Origin: a candidate division KSB1 bacterium
GTDB lineage: Bacteria > Electryoneota > RPQS01
Reading direction: 5' to 3'
Assembly (NCBI GenBank): GCA_016214895.1
Contig: JACRMR010000023.1
Coordinates: 1 to 64,000, forward strand
Length of the DNA stretch: 64,000 bases
Below, one piece after another: positions 1 to 9,248 of the stretch. Within the stretch, counting starts at the first letter, position 1. Each line of letters begins with the position of its first letter. Below the pieces are notes generated by a model. The model searched no databases. It was not told where the DNA came from and saw nothing but the letters and a program-made list of their open reading frames with translations. A program made the translations under genes and the position numbers.

Positions 1-104
1 CGCTGAGAGGGGCTTTTTTCCACGCGGCGTTATGTGTCGGCATGTGCCCCGCTCGGGAGGACTTGCTGACGGCTCGCTTCCCGACATGCGGTGCGGTTCA
101 GAGG

Positions 105-127
105 TCGGGTCGTGGACCCGCCCCTAC
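105..127 (-). repeat. GTAG-headed REP-like hairpin (GGGGCGGGTC type)
   Basis: Read on the minus strand it starts GTAG and continues GGGGCGGGTCCACGACCC, a self-complementary stem. Related copies lie at 59769-59793 and 63125-63169. A GTAG tetranucleotide at the foot of a small hairpin is the hallmark of REP sequences mobilised by RAYT transposases; that link is family knowledge, and no RAYT gene is visible in the window. Confidence 0.6.
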
Positions 128-206
128 GGGAGATACGGCCCGTGATGTGCAGGAATTGACGCACCTGCCGTGTGGCGGACTCTGGTCTGGTTGACGACCG
201 GAGCGA

Positions 207-238
207 GATTCCGGCAGGGACACAGTCCCTGCTCGGCG
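207..238 (+). repeat. GATTCCGGC-type hairpin repeat
   Basis: The unit starts GATTCCGGCAGGGAC and ends GTCCCTGCTCGGCG, so GCAGGGAC pairs with GTCCCTGC. The same frame with variable inner stem recurs at 18760-18798, 23084-23117, 58253-58286 and, inverted, at 63671-63702. The conserved outside with covarying inside suggests selection or mobilisation as a hairpin. Confidence 0.6.
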
Positions 239-248
239 AGGAGTTCCC

Positions 249-412
249 GATGCGCGAAGACGCGCACCGCCCCGGCCCCCCACGGGATGTGGGGGGAGAG
301 CCGACCCACCGATTCCGGCAGGGAGCTCCCGATGCGCGAAGACGCGCACCCCCCCGGCCCCCCACAGGATGTGGGGGGAGGGCCGACTCGCCGATACCGG
401 CGGGGCGAAGAA
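249..412 (+). repeat. Tandem duplication of an ~82-bp repeat unit
   Basis: The word GATGCGCGAAGACGCGCACC starts at 249 and again at 331, and the following bases align for most of 82 bp before diverging near 395. Each unit contains the hairpin CCCCCCAC-loop-GTGGGGGG (276-296 and 358-378), also present at 20341-20361. It is a local duplication of intergenic repeat material, not coding. Confidence 0.7.
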
Positions 413-418
413 GAGCGG

Positions 419-445
419 GGCACGTCAACGCTCAAGAGACGTGCC
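419..445 (+). repeat. GGCACGTC hairpin repeat
   Basis: GGCACGTC (419-426) pairs perfectly with GACGTGCC (438-445) around a loop containing CTCAAGA. A second copy with the same loop word lies at 20129-20154, also next to other repeat types. It may be a terminator-like or REP-type element. Confidence 0.5.
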
Positions 446-496
446 GCCGCGAAGTAGCTTATTGTATTGTTCCTTGTTCCTTGATCCTTTCTTCCC

Positions 497-2239
497 ATGC
501 CTCTGCTTCCTATCGTGCTTGCCGCGGCCGTGATTTTCGTGCTGGCGTACCGCTGGTACGGCGGCGCGCTGGTGAAATGGCTGCGGATTCGCGACGACGA
601 ACCCACACCCGCCGTCGCGCTGCGCGATGACGTGGACTTCTCGCCCATCGAAAGAAAGTTCCTGCTCAGTCAACACTTCTCGGCGATTGCGGCGGCGGGA
701 CCGATTGTCGGGCCGATTCTCGCGGGGGTGATGTTCGGTTGGCTGCCCGCGCTGCTCTGGATCATCGTCGGTTCGATCTTCATCGGCGGCGTGCATGACC
801 TGACCGCGCTGGTGGCCTCGCTGCGGCATCGCGCGCGCTCCATTGCGGAGGTCGTGAAGGAACGCATGTCGCAGCGGACCTATCTGCTCTTTCTCACCTT
901 CGTCTGGATCGCGCTCGTCTATATTATCGTCGCGTTCACGGACATTGTGGGCGCTTCGTTCGTGGGCAGGCAGACGCTGGAGAACGGGACGGTGATCACG
1001 GGCGGCGGCATCGCGACCTCCTCCCTGCTCTATCTGGCGCTGCCGATCATGATGGGTCTGCTGCTCCGCTTCAGCAAGCTCAGCTTGAATTGGGCCACGG
1101 CGATCTTTCTGCCGCTGGTCGGCGTGGCGATCTGGGTCGGGCAATACATCCCGCTCGAGCTGGCGGCGCTGCTGGGCACGACCGACGGCGACGCGCAGCG
1201 CATTTGGAACGTGGGCTTGCTCGGCTACTGTTTTGTCGCGTCGCTTGTGCCGATGTGGTTTCTATTGCAACCGCGCGGCCATCTTGGCGGCTATTTCCTG
1301 TACGTCGCACTCGCGGGGAGCGCCGTCGGCCTGCTGTTCGGCGGCAACACGGTGAGCTATCCTGCTTTCACCGATTGGACGTTCATGTCGCAGCGCGGCG
1401 AAGCGTTTCCGCTCTTTCCGCTGCTCTTCATCACCGTGGCCTGCGGCGCGTGCTCCGGTTTTCACAGTCTGATCGCCAGCGGCACGACGGCCAAGCAGCT
1501 CTGCAAGCAATCCGACGCGAAGCTGATCGGTTATGGCGCGATGCTGCTCGAAGGATTTGTTGCCGTGGTCTCACTCTCGTGCGTAATGATGCTCTCGCAG
1601 AGCGCGGCGGCCGCTCTGCAAGGGAAGCCGAACTTCCTCTATGCGCAGGGCATGGCGGGATTCCTGAACACGATCGGCATTCCGGTATCCTTCGGCATTG
1701 CGTTTGGTCTGCTCGCGTTCACGACGTTTGTGTACGACACGCTGGATGTATGCACGCGCCTCGGTCGTTACATCGTACAGGAACTGACGGGCTGGCACGG
1801 CACGTTCGGCCGCTGGTTCGCTACGGCACTGACATCGGTCACGCCGCTGTTTTTCGTGACGCAGACATTGCTCGACGCCGCGGGCAATCCCGTTCCGGCC
1901 TGGCGCGTCTTCTGGCCGCTGTTCGGCGCGAGCAATCAGCTGCTGGCGGCGCTCTCGCTGATCGGCGTCACGGTGTGGCTGCATTCGGAATCCCGCGCCC
2001 GGTGGGTGTGGTACGTCACCGGGTTGCCCGCCGTGTTCATGTATCTGATGAGTTCATGGGCGCTGCTGCGGTTCATCCGCGCGGGGTTTTCAGATCAGTA
2101 CGGCGCGTGGAGCATGACTGCCGATCCGGTGCCGTGGGTGGCGCTCGTGCTGCTGGTGCTGGCGATTTTTGTGCTGGTCGAAGCGCTGCGCATAGTGATT
2201 CGCTCCACGCCGCGCGCTCCGCGAGCGGTGCCCGCATAG
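497..2239 (+). CDS. cstA: Carbon starvation protein A (CstA) family transporter
   Basis: A 580-residue polytopic membrane protein of the CstA family, whose studied members take up peptides or pyruvate. Visible signatures include the N-terminal helix followed by RWYGGALVKWL, a conserved block with HFSAIAAAGPIVGPILAG near residue 57, and the GASNQLLAALSLIGVTVWL block near residue 475. About fifteen hydrophobic segments run through the chain. It is shorter than the ~700-residue enterobacterial CstA and fits the shorter anaerobe-type members. It is monocistronic, convergent with dtd and followed by a shared terminator at 2261-2286. The ATG has no obvious Shine-Dalgarno sequence. Substrate is unknown. 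Confidence 0.93.
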   Translation: MPLLPIVLAAAVIFVLAYRWYGGALVKWLRIRDDEPTPAVALRDDVDFSPIERKFLLSQHFSAIAAAGPIVGPILAGVMFGWLPALLWIIVGSIFIGGVHDLTALVASLRHRARSIAEVVKERMSQRTYLLFLTFVWIALVYIIVAFTDIVGASFVGRQTLENGTVITGGGIATSSLLYLALPIMMGLLLRFSKLSLNWATAIFLPLVGVAIWVGQYIPLELAALLGTTDGDAQRIWNVGLLGYCFVASLVPMWFLLQPRGHLGGYFLYVALAGSAVGLLFGGNTVSYPAFTDWTFMSQRGEAFPLFPLLFITVACGACSGFHSLIASGTTAKQLCKQSDAKLIGYGAMLLEGFVAVVSLSCVMMLSQSAAAALQGKPNFLYAQGMAGFLNTIGIPVSFGIAFGLLAFTTFVYDTLDVCTRLGRYIVQELTGWHGTFGRWFATALTSVTPLFFVTQTLLDAAGNPVPAWRVFWPLFGASNQLLAALSLIGVTVWLHSESRARWVWYVTGLPAVFMYLMSSWALLRFIRAGFSDQYGAWSMTADPVPWVALVLLVLAIFVLVEALRIVIRSTPRAPRAVPA

Positions 2240-2260
2240 TTCGCTCCGGCTCCCAAAAGA

Positions 2261-2286
2261 AAACCCCGCCAAATCGCGGGGTTTTT
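2261..2286. terminator. Bidirectional Rho-independent terminator, cstA/dtd
   Basis: AAACCCCGC (2261-2269) pairs perfectly with GCGGGGTTT (2276-2284). The stem is flanked by T-rich sequence on the plus strand and by TTTTC on the minus strand, so it can stop transcription of both converging genes. Confidence 0.85.
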
Positions 2287-2288
2287 CA

Positions 2289-2753
2289 CTATTCAAGCTC
2301 CGGCGCGCCACCGGGCGGGCGTTCAACGATGATCGTTACGGGTCCTTCGTTGACCAACGCCACCGACATTTTGGCGGCGAAAATACCGGTGGCGACGCTC
2401 AGCCCCATCTCGCGCAGTCGTGCGCAAAAGCGCTCGTACAGCGGATTGGCGAACTCCGGCGGGGCGGCCCGGACGAAGCTCGGTCTGCGGCCGCGCTGCA
2501 CATCTCCGAGCAAGGTAAACTGGCTGATGACCAGGACGCTCCCCCCCGCTTCGATCACACTACGGTTCAGCTTGTGATCGTCATCGGGGAAGATGCGCAT
2601 GCCCGCGGTTTTCTGTGCGCACCACTCCAACTCCGTTTCCGTATCGCCTTGCTCGACCCCCAGCAGCACGAGCAGACCCGGTCCGATTTCGCCGACGCGC
2701 CGGCCGTCCACATCGACGGCCGCGCTGGAGACGCGTTGCAGCACCAGCTTCAG
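2289..2753 (-). CDS. dtd: D-aminoacyl-tRNA deacylase (Dtd)
   Basis: This enzyme hydrolyses D-amino acids and glycine from mischarged tRNA in the cytoplasm. Family motifs are clear: LQRVSSAAVDVDG at the N-terminus, SQFTLLGDVQRGRRPSF in the middle (the SQFTL block) and the Gly-transPro motif region NEGPVTIIVE near the C-terminus. A GTG at 2744 would give a protein missing the first family residues. An in-frame CTG at 2753 instead gives MKLVLQRV, lies 6 nt after GGAGGA (2765-2760) and overlaps the upstream gene's TGA in a CTGA tetranucleotide. I therefore prefer the rare CTG start (154 residues). It is the last gene of the long leftward run. Confidence 0.9.
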   Translation of the reverse strand: MKLVLQRVSSAAVDVDGRRVGEIGPGLLVLLGVEQGDTETELEWCAQKTAGMRIFPDDDHKLNRSVIEAGGSVLVISQFTLLGDVQRGRRPSFVRAAPPEFANPLYERFCARLREMGLSVATGIFAAKMSVALVNEGPVTIIVERPPGGAPELE

Positions 2754-3727
2754 TCGTGCTCCTCCCAGAGCGTGAAGGCGGCCAGATAGCGCGGGAATTT
2801 CATCGTGTCAATTTGAGTTTGCGCGGTGTCGGTCAGGGAGAAGCGCAGGATTTCGTCGGTGGCCAGCGAGGCCACGAACAGGTGCTCCGCGCTGCGCTCG
2901 AAGCGCGGGATGCCCGCCGAGGCTCCGGCATGATAGTCGCGTCGCTCGCCCGTGGTCAAGTCCCAGACGCGGACGGTACCGTCCACGGAATCCGCGGCCG
3001 CCAGCCAGCGATTGTTCGGGCTGACCGCGATATCCCGCGTCCCGCCGGAGGTCGTGTAGCTGTCAATCAGCTCCATGGTCTCGACCGCGAAGAGATGGAC
3101 GGCCGTGGCGGTATTGACGAAGCCGACGGAGCCGTCGGATTGAAAGCACACATCGTACGGCCGGCGATCAAATCGCAAGGTGTCCGTGATTCGCCGAGCC
3201 AGCAAATCCACTTCGTACACGGCGGAATCTCTGGGACACGTTACCCACAGGCGGACAAGATCCGGCGGCACCATGCTCATGCTTCGCGCATCGGTGCTCA
3301 CGTCGATCGAGTCGTAGGTGGCGTGGGCGATTGCGTAGTCCCAGATCAGTCCATTGCGAGTGAGCACAAACGCGTGCGCACCGGCGCGGTCCAGCTCCAG
3401 GTCGAGCGGAATCCCGCCGACGGTGAAGCTTGAGAGTAGCGGCAGATCGGGCAAGCGGTAGATCAGAATCCGATCGGCTCCGGCGTCCGTCACGAACAAC
3501 CGGTCGCCGCCGAAATTGACCATGACGTCCGTGGCGGAAGAGCCACCGACTTCCGTCAGGTAATGCACGTCACCGTCGCGCGTGTCAAAGCTGTAGAGCA
3601 AGCCCGCCGGGGAGCAAATGGCAAGCCCCGCCGGCGGTCGGATCATGCCGCTGCTGGTGTCGTCACCGGTTCCCTTGTCCCGGCACGCCAGCACGAGCAG
3701 CAGAGTAAGTAGCAGATACGGCCTCAT
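2750..3727 (-). CDS. Predicted lipoprotein with YVTN/WD40-like beta-propeller
   Basis: A 325-residue protein with a lipoprotein signal peptide (hydrophobic LLLTLLLVLA followed by Cys at about residue 15), so probably anchored to a membrane facing the periplasm or cell surface. The rest consists of ~40-residue repeats with VMVNFGGDRLFVTDAGADRI- and AVSPNNRWLAAADSVDGTV-like blades, typical of YVTN/WD40 propellers. Such proteins often bind partners or ligands, but no specific function can be assigned. It lies 18 bp after ribBA and overlaps dtd by 4 bp, so it is co-transcribed with enzymes to which it has no obvious functional link. Confidence 0.85.
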   Translation of the reverse strand: MRPYLLLTLLLVLACRDKGTGDDTSSGMIRPPAGLAICSPAGLLYSFDTRDGDVHYLTEVGGSSATDVMVNFGGDRLFVTDAGADRILIYRLPDLPLLSSFTVGGIPLDLELDRAGAHAFVLTRNGLIWDYAIAHATYDSIDVSTDARSMSMVPPDLVRLWVTCPRDSAVYEVDLLARRITDTLRFDRRPYDVCFQSDGSVGFVNTATAVHLFAVETMELIDSYTTSGGTRDIAVSPNNRWLAAADSVDGTVRVWDLTTGERRDYHAGASAGIPRFERSAEHLFVASLATDEILRFSLTDTAQTQIDTMKFPRYLAAFTLWEEHD

Positions 3728-3745
3728 CCCCCGGCCTTTCTCACG

Positions 3746-4954
3746 CTAAGAATCGAAATGAATCAGATGTCCCATCTTATCGCGCTTGGTCAGCAAATAC
3801 TGACGATTGATGTCCGTGGCGTTTACGACCAGCGGCACGCGTTCCGTGACCCGCACACCGTGGGCTTCCAATTCTTCGACCTTTTTCGGGTTGTTCGTCA
3901 TCAGCCTCACGGTTGTTGTCCCCAAGGCGCGCAGGATTTGCGATGCGGCGCCGTAGCTCCGCAGGTCGGCCTTGAACCCGAGTTTGAGATTCGCTTCGAC
4001 GGTATCCAGGCCTTCATCTTGCAGCTTGTAGGCCAAGAGCTTCGGACCAAGTCCGATTCCGCGTCCCTCCTGCCGCAGGTAGATCACCGCGCCCGCCCCT
4101 TCGCGTTCAATGGCGCTCATGGCTGCGACCAACTGCGCGCCGCAATCGCATCTCGCGCTCCCGAACACATCCCCGGTCAGGCACTCCGAGTGCACGCGCA
4201 CGAGCGCTGACGGTTTCAGCGGAAGCTCGCCTTTGACAATCGCGAGGTGGTCTTTGCCCGCGTACACATCTTCAAAGTGCACGAGCGTAAAGGTGCCGTG
4301 GGCCGTCGGGAAGTATACGTGCACGCGCTCTTCGACGAACCGCTCGCGTTCCGTTCGATAGCGGATGAGATCGGCCACGGAGACCAGTTTCAGACCGTAC
4401 CGGTCGGCAAACTGTCGCAGTTCGGGGCGGCGCATCATGGTGCCGTCGTCGCGCATGATTTCGCAGAGCGTACCGGAGGGATAGGCGCCCGCGAGTCGCG
4501 CCAGATCGACGGAGGCTTCGGTCTGGCCGGTTCGTTCGAGCACGCCGCCGGCGCGCGCGCGCAGCGGGTGAATATGTCCGGGTCGGGCGAAATCTTCCGG
4601 TTTGGTCCGCGGGTCCACCACGGCTTTCAGCGTCTTGGCGCGGTCGTAGGCCGAAATGCCCGTGGTCGTGCCGTGCAGATAGTCGATCGAAACCGTGAAG
4701 CCGGTTCCGCGCAGGGAGGTATTCTGCGCGACCATCGGGTGCAGATTCAGTTCGTCGGCGCGTTCGTCCGTCACGCAGACGCAGATCATTCCGCGTCCGT
4801 GCTTGGCCATGAAGTTGACCGAATCGGGAGTGACAAATTGTGTCGCCATGATCAAATCGCCTTCATTCTCGCGATCTTCGTCATCGACGACAATTACCAT
4901 CTTGCCCGCGGCGATCTCATTCAGCCCATCGCGAATCGAGTCCAGTATCTTCAA
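3746..4954 (-). CDS. ribBA: Bifunctional DHBP synthase / GTP cyclohydrolase II (RibBA)
   Basis: Supplies both early substrates of riboflavin synthesis. The N-terminal half makes 3,4-dihydroxy-2-butanone 4-phosphate from ribulose 5-phosphate; its acidic loop [10 protein letters not shown] and the block [10 protein letters not shown] are present. The C-terminal half is GTP cyclohydrolase II, with the zinc-binding [18 protein letters not shown] and catalytic RQEGRGIGL motifs. The length of 402 residues is normal for a fusion. Its ATG overlaps the ribE stop in ATGA, implying translational coupling. Lumazine synthase (ribH), needed to complete the pathway, is not in the window. Confidence 0.97.
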   Translation of the reverse strand: MKILDSIRDGLNEIAAGKMVIVVDDEDRENEGDLIMATQFVTPDSVNFMAKHGRGMICVCVTDERADELNLHPMVAQNTSLRGTGFTVSIDYLHGTTTGISAYDRAKTLKAVVDPRTKPEDFARPGHIHPLRARAGGVLERTGQTEASVDLARLAGAYPSGTLCEIMRDDGTMMRRPELRQFADRYGLKLVSVADLIRYRTERERFVEERVHVYFPTAHGTFTLVHFEDVYAGKDHLAIVKGELPLKPSALVRVHSECLTGDVFGSARCDCGAQLVAAMSAIEREGAGAVIYLRQEGRGIGLGPKLLAYKLQDEGLDTVEANLKLGFKADLRSYGAASQILRALGTTTVRLMTNNPKKVEELEAHGVRVTERVPLVVNATDINRQYLLTKRDKMGHLIHFDS

Positions 4955-5598
4955 TCGTCACTCCCCGCTTTCGCCACGGCACTCGCGCCGCGTAGCCCCA
5001 CGGGCGCCGCGCCGGACGCCAGCAGCTTTTCGATGTGTTTCGCGAGCAAATCGGTCTCGATATTCACACGGGTTCCCGATCGCCAACGCGAAAAATTTGT
5101 CGCATCCCAGGTATGCGGAATCACTCCGACCGTCAGGACATCGCCTTCGATATCGGCCGCGGTCATGGAGACGCCGTCCAGCGCGATCGATCCGGTTTGG
5201 ATCACATATTTGCTGAGCTGCGGCGGCAGCCGTAGCGTGATGCGTCGGTCCTCCACGGTGTCCAGGACCTTGACCACGGTGGCGACGCCTTCGACGTGGC
5301 CTTGGACAATGTGCCCGCCGAGTTCGTCGCCGAGTCGCAACGGTCGTTCGAGATTGACGATGTCGCCGACCTCGAGCCCGCCGAGATTCGTGCGGTCCAG
5401 CGTGAGCCGCATCAAGTCGCAGCGGAATGCGCGTCCGTCGGATTCCGTTGACGTGACACAGCAGCCGTTCACGGCGATGCTGCCTCCGAGCGGGAGCAGC
5501 GTGACCACGCCCGGCGCTTCAATCCGCAGGTTTTTGCCCCCGGCGGTGACGCGGATCTCCGCGATCCGGCCCGTTGCTTCAACGATTCCCGTAAACAT
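4951..5598 (-). CDS. ribE: Riboflavin synthase, alpha subunit
   Basis: Catalyses dismutation of two 6,7-dimethyl-8-ribityllumazine molecules to riboflavin. The chain (215 residues) begins with the family-diagnostic [10 protein letters not shown] and has two internally homologous lumazine-binding halves, with GCCVTS and DGVSMTA in equivalent positions. I chose the ATG at 5598 because the family starts exactly at MFTGI; upstream in-frame sequence would add a non-conserved extension. The start lies 20 bp inside the 3' end of ribD, and the stop overlaps ribBA in ATGA. The gene is often called ribC in Gram-negative bacteria. Confidence 0.95.
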   Translation of the reverse strand: MFTGIVEATGRIAEIRVTAGGKNLRIEAPGVVTLLPLGGSIAVNGCCVTSTESDGRAFRCDLMRLTLDRTNLGGLEVGDIVNLERPLRLGDELGGHIVQGHVEGVATVVKVLDTVEDRRITLRLPPQLSKYVIQTGSIALDGVSMTAADIEGDVLTVGVIPHTWDATNFSRWRSGTRVNIETDLLAKHIEKLLASGAAPVGLRGASAVAKAGSDD

Positions 5599-6745
5599 CG
5601 CGTTCAAACTCCAACCATATATCGTGCCCCAGTCGGCGGCAGCGGCCCACCACAAAACGCGGGGCGTTATCCAGCTTGGTCAATCCCAAATCTCCCACCG
5701 CCGGTCGCCCGTCACCGCCGAGCAGGAGCGGCGCGATGGCCACGATGAACTTGTCGAAGAGCCCCTCGCGAATGAGCGAGGCATGCAGGGTCCCGCCGCC
5801 TTCCACGAGGGCCGACGTGATTCCGTGTTGCGCCAGCGTGCGCATGGCCCCGGTCAGGTCCAATCGGCCATCGGGATTCGCCGCGCACCCAAACAGGGTC
5901 GCGCCGGTATCCGCGAAGCTGCCGCCACGCTCGCCCAGCGAGGATTCAGTTGTCATCACCCACGTGCGCGCGGGCTGGGACTGCTTAAAGACTCTCGACC
6001 CGGGCGAGATTCGCAAGCGCGAGTCCAGCACAATACGGAGCGGATCGCGACCGGCCACGTGCCGCACGGTGAGTTCGGGATCGTCGTCCAGCACGGTCTG
6101 CGATCCCACGATAACCGCGTCCAGTGTGGCGCGCAGCTTGTGCACTTCCGTCCGCGCCGCGACGCCGGTAATCCAACGCGACTGGCCGTTGGCCAGCGCG
6201 ATTCGGCCGTCGAGGGACTGGCCCACCTTCATGAGCAGCCACGGCCTGCCGCGCGTGATGTAGGTCAGGAACGGGGCGTTGATGCGGCGCGCCTCCCGTT
6301 CCATCACGCCGACTGCAACCTGGATTCCCGCCGCGCGCAGGGCGGCAATTCCGTTCCCCGACACCAGTGGATTCGGGTCTTCGTGGCCGATGACCACTCG
6401 CCGCACGCCCGCGCGAATCAAGGCCTCAGTGCAGGGCGCCGTCTTGCCCACATGGCAGCAGGGTTCAAGGTTGACATAGACGGTCGCATCGCGTGCCAAG
6501 TTCGCGGAAAGTTTTCCCAGCAACTCGACCTCCGCGTGCGCGTCTCCATAGCCCACATGATACGCCCGCGCCAGGAGCTTTCCGTCCTTGACGGCCACGG
6601 CACCTACGAGCGGATTTGGACTGACGAGACCGGCGCCCCGTGCGGCTTCGCGCAGCGCGATGCGCATGAAGCGTTCGTCCGCTTCACCCGACTCCCGGCC
6701 GCGAAACTCCGTGCTGCCGCTGCCGCCGCCGCTCTCCGACGTCAC
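5579..6745 (-). CDS. ribD: Bifunctional diaminohydroxyphosphoribosylaminopyrimidine deaminase / uracil reductase (RibD)
   Basis: Performs the second and third steps of riboflavin synthesis: zinc-dependent deamination, then NADPH-dependent reduction of the ribosyl side chain. The N-terminal deaminase domain shows the zinc motif HAEVELL followed by PCCHVGKTAPC. The C-terminal RibD_C reductase domain begins near residue 170 (RPWLLMKVGQSLDG) and ends with LVEGGGTLHASLI. The GTG start overlaps the ddl stop as GTGA. The first ~22 residues are Gly/Ser-rich and not conserved, so a later start is possible. Confidence 0.95.
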   Translation of the reverse strand: MTSESGGGSGSTEFRGRESGEADERFMRIALREAARGAGLVSPNPLVGAVAVKDGKLLARAYHVGYGDAHAEVELLGKLSANLARDATVYVNLEPCCHVGKTAPCTEALIRAGVRRVVIGHEDPNPLVSGNGIAALRAAGIQVAVGVMEREARRINAPFLTYITRGRPWLLMKVGQSLDGRIALANGQSRWITGVAARTEVHKLRATLDAVIVGSQTVLDDDPELTVRHVAGRDPLRIVLDSRLRISPGSRVFKQSQPARTWVMTTESSLGERGGSFADTGATLFGCAANPDGRLDLTGAMRTLAQHGITSALVEGGGTLHASLIREGLFDKFIVAIAPLLLGGDGRPAVGDLGLTKLDNAPRFVVGRCRRLGHDIWLEFERDVYGNR

Positions 6746-7779
6746 GCGGGCGCCGCCGATTTCCGCAGTGACGCCCGCACGACCTTCTGCATAAGCTCCG
6801 CCGGCGACTCACCGCGGGCCGCCGCCGACTTGGGGACCAGCGAAGTCCCGGTCATTCCCGGCAGCGTATTGACTTCAAGACAGATGAATTCATCGCGTTC
6901 GTTGAGCAGGAAATCGACGCGCACGACCCCGCGGCATCCGATGGCATTGAAGGCCCGCACGGCGGCATCCCGAATGGCCGCCGCGACCGGCTCGGTGACG
7001 GGTGCCGGGCAGAGATAGTCCGTGCGGCCCGCCGTGTACTTGTTGGCGTAGTCGTAGAAGCCTTCGTGGGGGCGAATCTCGATCAGCGGGTATGCTTCCC
7101 CGTTGACGACGGTCGCCGTCAATTCGCGGCCTGAAAAATAAGTTTCGACCAGCGCGACATCCCCTTGGGCGGCGATTTGCAGCAACGCCGGCTCTACGTC
7201 GTGCTCCGTTCGCACTACGGAGACGCCCACCGCCGAGCCGCTGCAGAGCGGCTTGATGATTACGGGCAAGCCGATTTCGCGCTGCGCTCGCTTTACGACA
7301 CCGGCCGTCTCGCGCATTTCGGCGGCGCCGACGACAAATCCCTTGGCAATGGGCACTGCTGCCGCGGCCATCGCCACTCGACCGGCTTGCTTGTTCATCG
7401 CCATCGCGCTCGCCAGCGCCCCGGAGCACGCGTAGGGCACATTCACCCAATCCAACAGGGCTTGCAGCGTGCCGTCTTCTCCCCAGCCGCCGTGCAGAAT
7501 CGGAAAGACGAACTCCGCCCGTTCGTGCTCGATGAGGTCGAGAATTCCGCGCACCGTACGTGCATCGAACCCGTCGGTATTCCGCGGCAGCGGCGGCAGC
7601 GTGCCGATCTGCGGCGGCGCAAGTTTCTCGGACGGCGTATGCGTCACGCCCGGTCGGGCCGGATCATATTTTAGCACGCAGTGTCCCGCCTCGGCGAGCC
7701 ATCCGGCAACCGCGTCGCCGGAAGCCAAAGATACAATTCGTTCCGCCGAGTCACCGCCGCAAAACACCAGCAACTTCAT
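6742..7779 (-). CDS. ddl: D-alanine--D-alanine ligase family protein
   Basis: An ATP-grasp ligase that should join two D-alanines for peptidoglycan precursor synthesis in the cytoplasm. Family blocks are visible: HGGWGEDGTLQALLD near residue 97, the ATP-grasp segment PVIIKPLCSGSAVGVSVV near residue 155, GRELTATVVN, and the C-terminal metal-binding FICLEVNTLPGMTGTSLVPKSA. I chose the ATG at 7779 because it overlaps the gltX stop as ATGA and is preceded by GGTGAG; the upstream in-frame extension is not conserved. The cell-wall gene is embedded between gltX and the rib genes. Confidence 0.93.
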   Translation of the reverse strand: MKLLVFCGGDSAERIVSLASGDAVAGWLAEAGHCVLKYDPARPGVTHTPSEKLAPPQIGTLPPLPRNTDGFDARTVRGILDLIEHERAEFVFPILHGGWGEDGTLQALLDWVNVPYACSGALASAMAMNKQAGRVAMAAAAVPIAKGFVVGAAEMRETAGVVKRAQREIGLPVIIKPLCSGSAVGVSVVRTEHDVEPALLQIAAQGDVALVETYFSGRELTATVVNGEAYPLIEIRPHEGFYDYANKYTAGRTDYLCPAPVTEPVAAAIRDAAVRAFNAIGCRGVVRVDFLLNERDEFICLEVNTLPGMTGTSLVPKSAAARGESPAELMQKVVRASLRKSAAPA

Positions 7780-9248
7780 GAACTCACCGCCGTAGTTGCC
7801 GAAGCGGCATTTTCGAGCTCGGCCATTACCCGCGCGCGCCCCCAAATGCCCACCAGCTTTGCCAGCTCCGGGCCGTGCAGCTGTCCGGTCAAGGCGGCTC
7901 GCACGGTTTGCCAGAGTGACTTCCCCTTCAAGCCGACGGCCTGTCCGCTATCGTTGGCCGCAGCTTTGAACGCCGCTTCCAGTGCCGGAAAGTCGTTCCA
8001 GATTTCCGGCGGGATTTCGCTCATTCTGCGCTGAAACTCCGTCACGAGCTTTCGCGCCTCCGCATTGGCGAGCAAGGCGATGGATTCCGGATCGTCCGCG
8101 CTACGCGGTCCGAGTGTCGCGCGAATTCGGTCGGCCAAATCGCCATAGACTTCCGTCCCGCCGCGCAGGGTGGCGACGGCATAGCGCACGCGTGACTCAC
8201 CACAAATCTCAATTTGCTCCGTCAGCAATGCCGCCACGTGCGCGTACAGGTCGTGCTCAGACTCGCGCTTGATATACTCGGCATTCATCCACCGCAGTTT
8301 GGCACCGTCGAAGATCGCGCCCGCCTTGTTTACGCGCTCCAGCGAGAATTCTTTCACGAGCTCATCCACGCTGAAGATTTCGCGCTCATCCTGCGGATGC
8401 CAGCCCAAGAGCGCCACGAAATTGATCAATGCCGCCGGCAGGATCCCGTTGCGGCGATAATCCTCGACGGCGACATCGCCGCCGCGTTTGGACATCTTGC
8501 TGCGATCGGGATTCAGCAGCAGCGGGAGGTGCGCGAACCGCGGTCGCTCCCAGCCGAAGCACGCATAGAGCAGCGCGTGCTTGGGCGCCGATGGCAGCCA
8601 TTCTTCGCCGCGAATCACGTGGCTGATTCGCATGTAATGGTCATCGACGACGTTGGCGAGGTGATAGGTCGGAAAGCCGTCGCTTTTGAGCAGCACCTGG
8701 TCATCGACCGTATCGGTGGCGAATTCGACGTCGCCCCGCACCAGATCATGTACGCGCACAATTTGTCCGCCCGGTACCGCCATTCGCCAGACATGCGCCT
8801 CGCCGCGCTCGATTCGTCGCCGGGCGTCAGCGGGCGAAATCGACTTGCAGCGCCGGTCATACATCGGCGGTTCGCCGCGCGCGCCTTGCGCCGCGCGCAT
8901 TTCGTCGAGCGTCGCCGGAGCGCAGAAGCAGGGATAGGCGTGATTGGCGTCGGCGAGCCGCTTCACGTGCTCGCGGTAGAGCGTCAGTCGCTGTGATTGC
9001 ACGTAGGGTCCGCAAGCGCCGCCCACATGCGGACCTTCGTCAAACTCCAAGCCGAGCCAGTGGAAGGCCGCGAGCAGATTTTCGACCGCGCCTTTTACCT
9101 CGCGCGACTGATCGGTATCCTCGATTCGCAGCAGGACGACCCCGCCCTGCTGTTTTGCGAAGAGATAGTTGTACAGCGCGGAGCGCAGGCCGCCGACGTG
9201 CAGGTAGCCGGTCGGACTCGGCGCGAATCGTGTGCGGACCTCGCTCAT
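7776..9248 (-). CDS. gltX: Glutamyl-tRNA synthetase
   Basis: Class I aminoacyl-tRNA synthetase charging tRNA-Glu (and tRNA-Gln where GatCAB is used). The HIGH-type signature is FAPSPTGYLHVGG at residue 7 and the KMSKS-type signature is DRSKMSKRGG near residue 250. The length of 490 residues is standard. The start ATG directly follows the ispF TAG, and its stop overlaps ddl. The cognate tRNA-Glu(UUC) gene is at 40381-40452. Confidence 0.97.
   Translation of the reverse strand: MSEVRTRFAPSPTGYLHVGGLRSALYNYLFAKQQGGVVLLRIEDTDQSREVKGAVENLLAAFHWLGLEFDEGPHVGGACGPYVQSQRLTLYREHVKRLADANHAYPCFCAPATLDEMRAAQGARGEPPMYDRRCKSISPADARRRIERGEAHVWRMAVPGGQIVRVHDLVRGDVEFATDTVDDQVLLKSDGFPTYHLANVVDDHYMRISHVIRGEEWLPSAPKHALLYACFGWERPRFAHLPLLLNPDRSKMSKRGGDVAVEDYRRNGILPAALINFVALLGWHPQDEREIFSVDELVKEFSLERVNKAGAIFDGAKLRWMNAEYIKRESEHDLYAHVAALLTEQIEICGESRVRYAVATLRGGTEVYGDLADRIRATLGPRSADDPESIALLANAEARKLVTEFQRRMSEIPPEIWNDFPALEAAFKAAANDSGQAVGLKGKSLWQTVRAALTGQLHGPELAKLVGIWGRARVMAELENAASATTAVSS

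Larger units (their letters stand above)
1..496. other. Gene-free, repeat-rich spacer upstream of cstA
   Basis: No convincing gene is visible; the short open frames here run through repeats on both strands. The segment begins with what looks like the tail of a terminator (a T-run near 15-20). It then holds a stack of hairpin repeats that recur elsewhere in the window: GTAG-headed, GATTCCGGC-type, CCCCCCAC/GTGGGGGG and GGCACGTC/GACGTGCC elements. These are listed separately. Confidence 0.7.

Noticed and set aside
1090-2577. Plus-strand frame overlapping the cstA 3' half and dtd
   Set aside because: It runs through the cstA coding region in another frame, across a strong terminator and into antisense dtd, so it cannot be a real gene.
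4247-7018. Very long plus-strand open frame (923 codons) over the rib genes and ddl
   Set aside because: It is antisense to four unmistakable enzymes, has low-complexity Arg/Ala/Gly-rich composition and no domain signal. High-G+C antisense frames of this kind are common.
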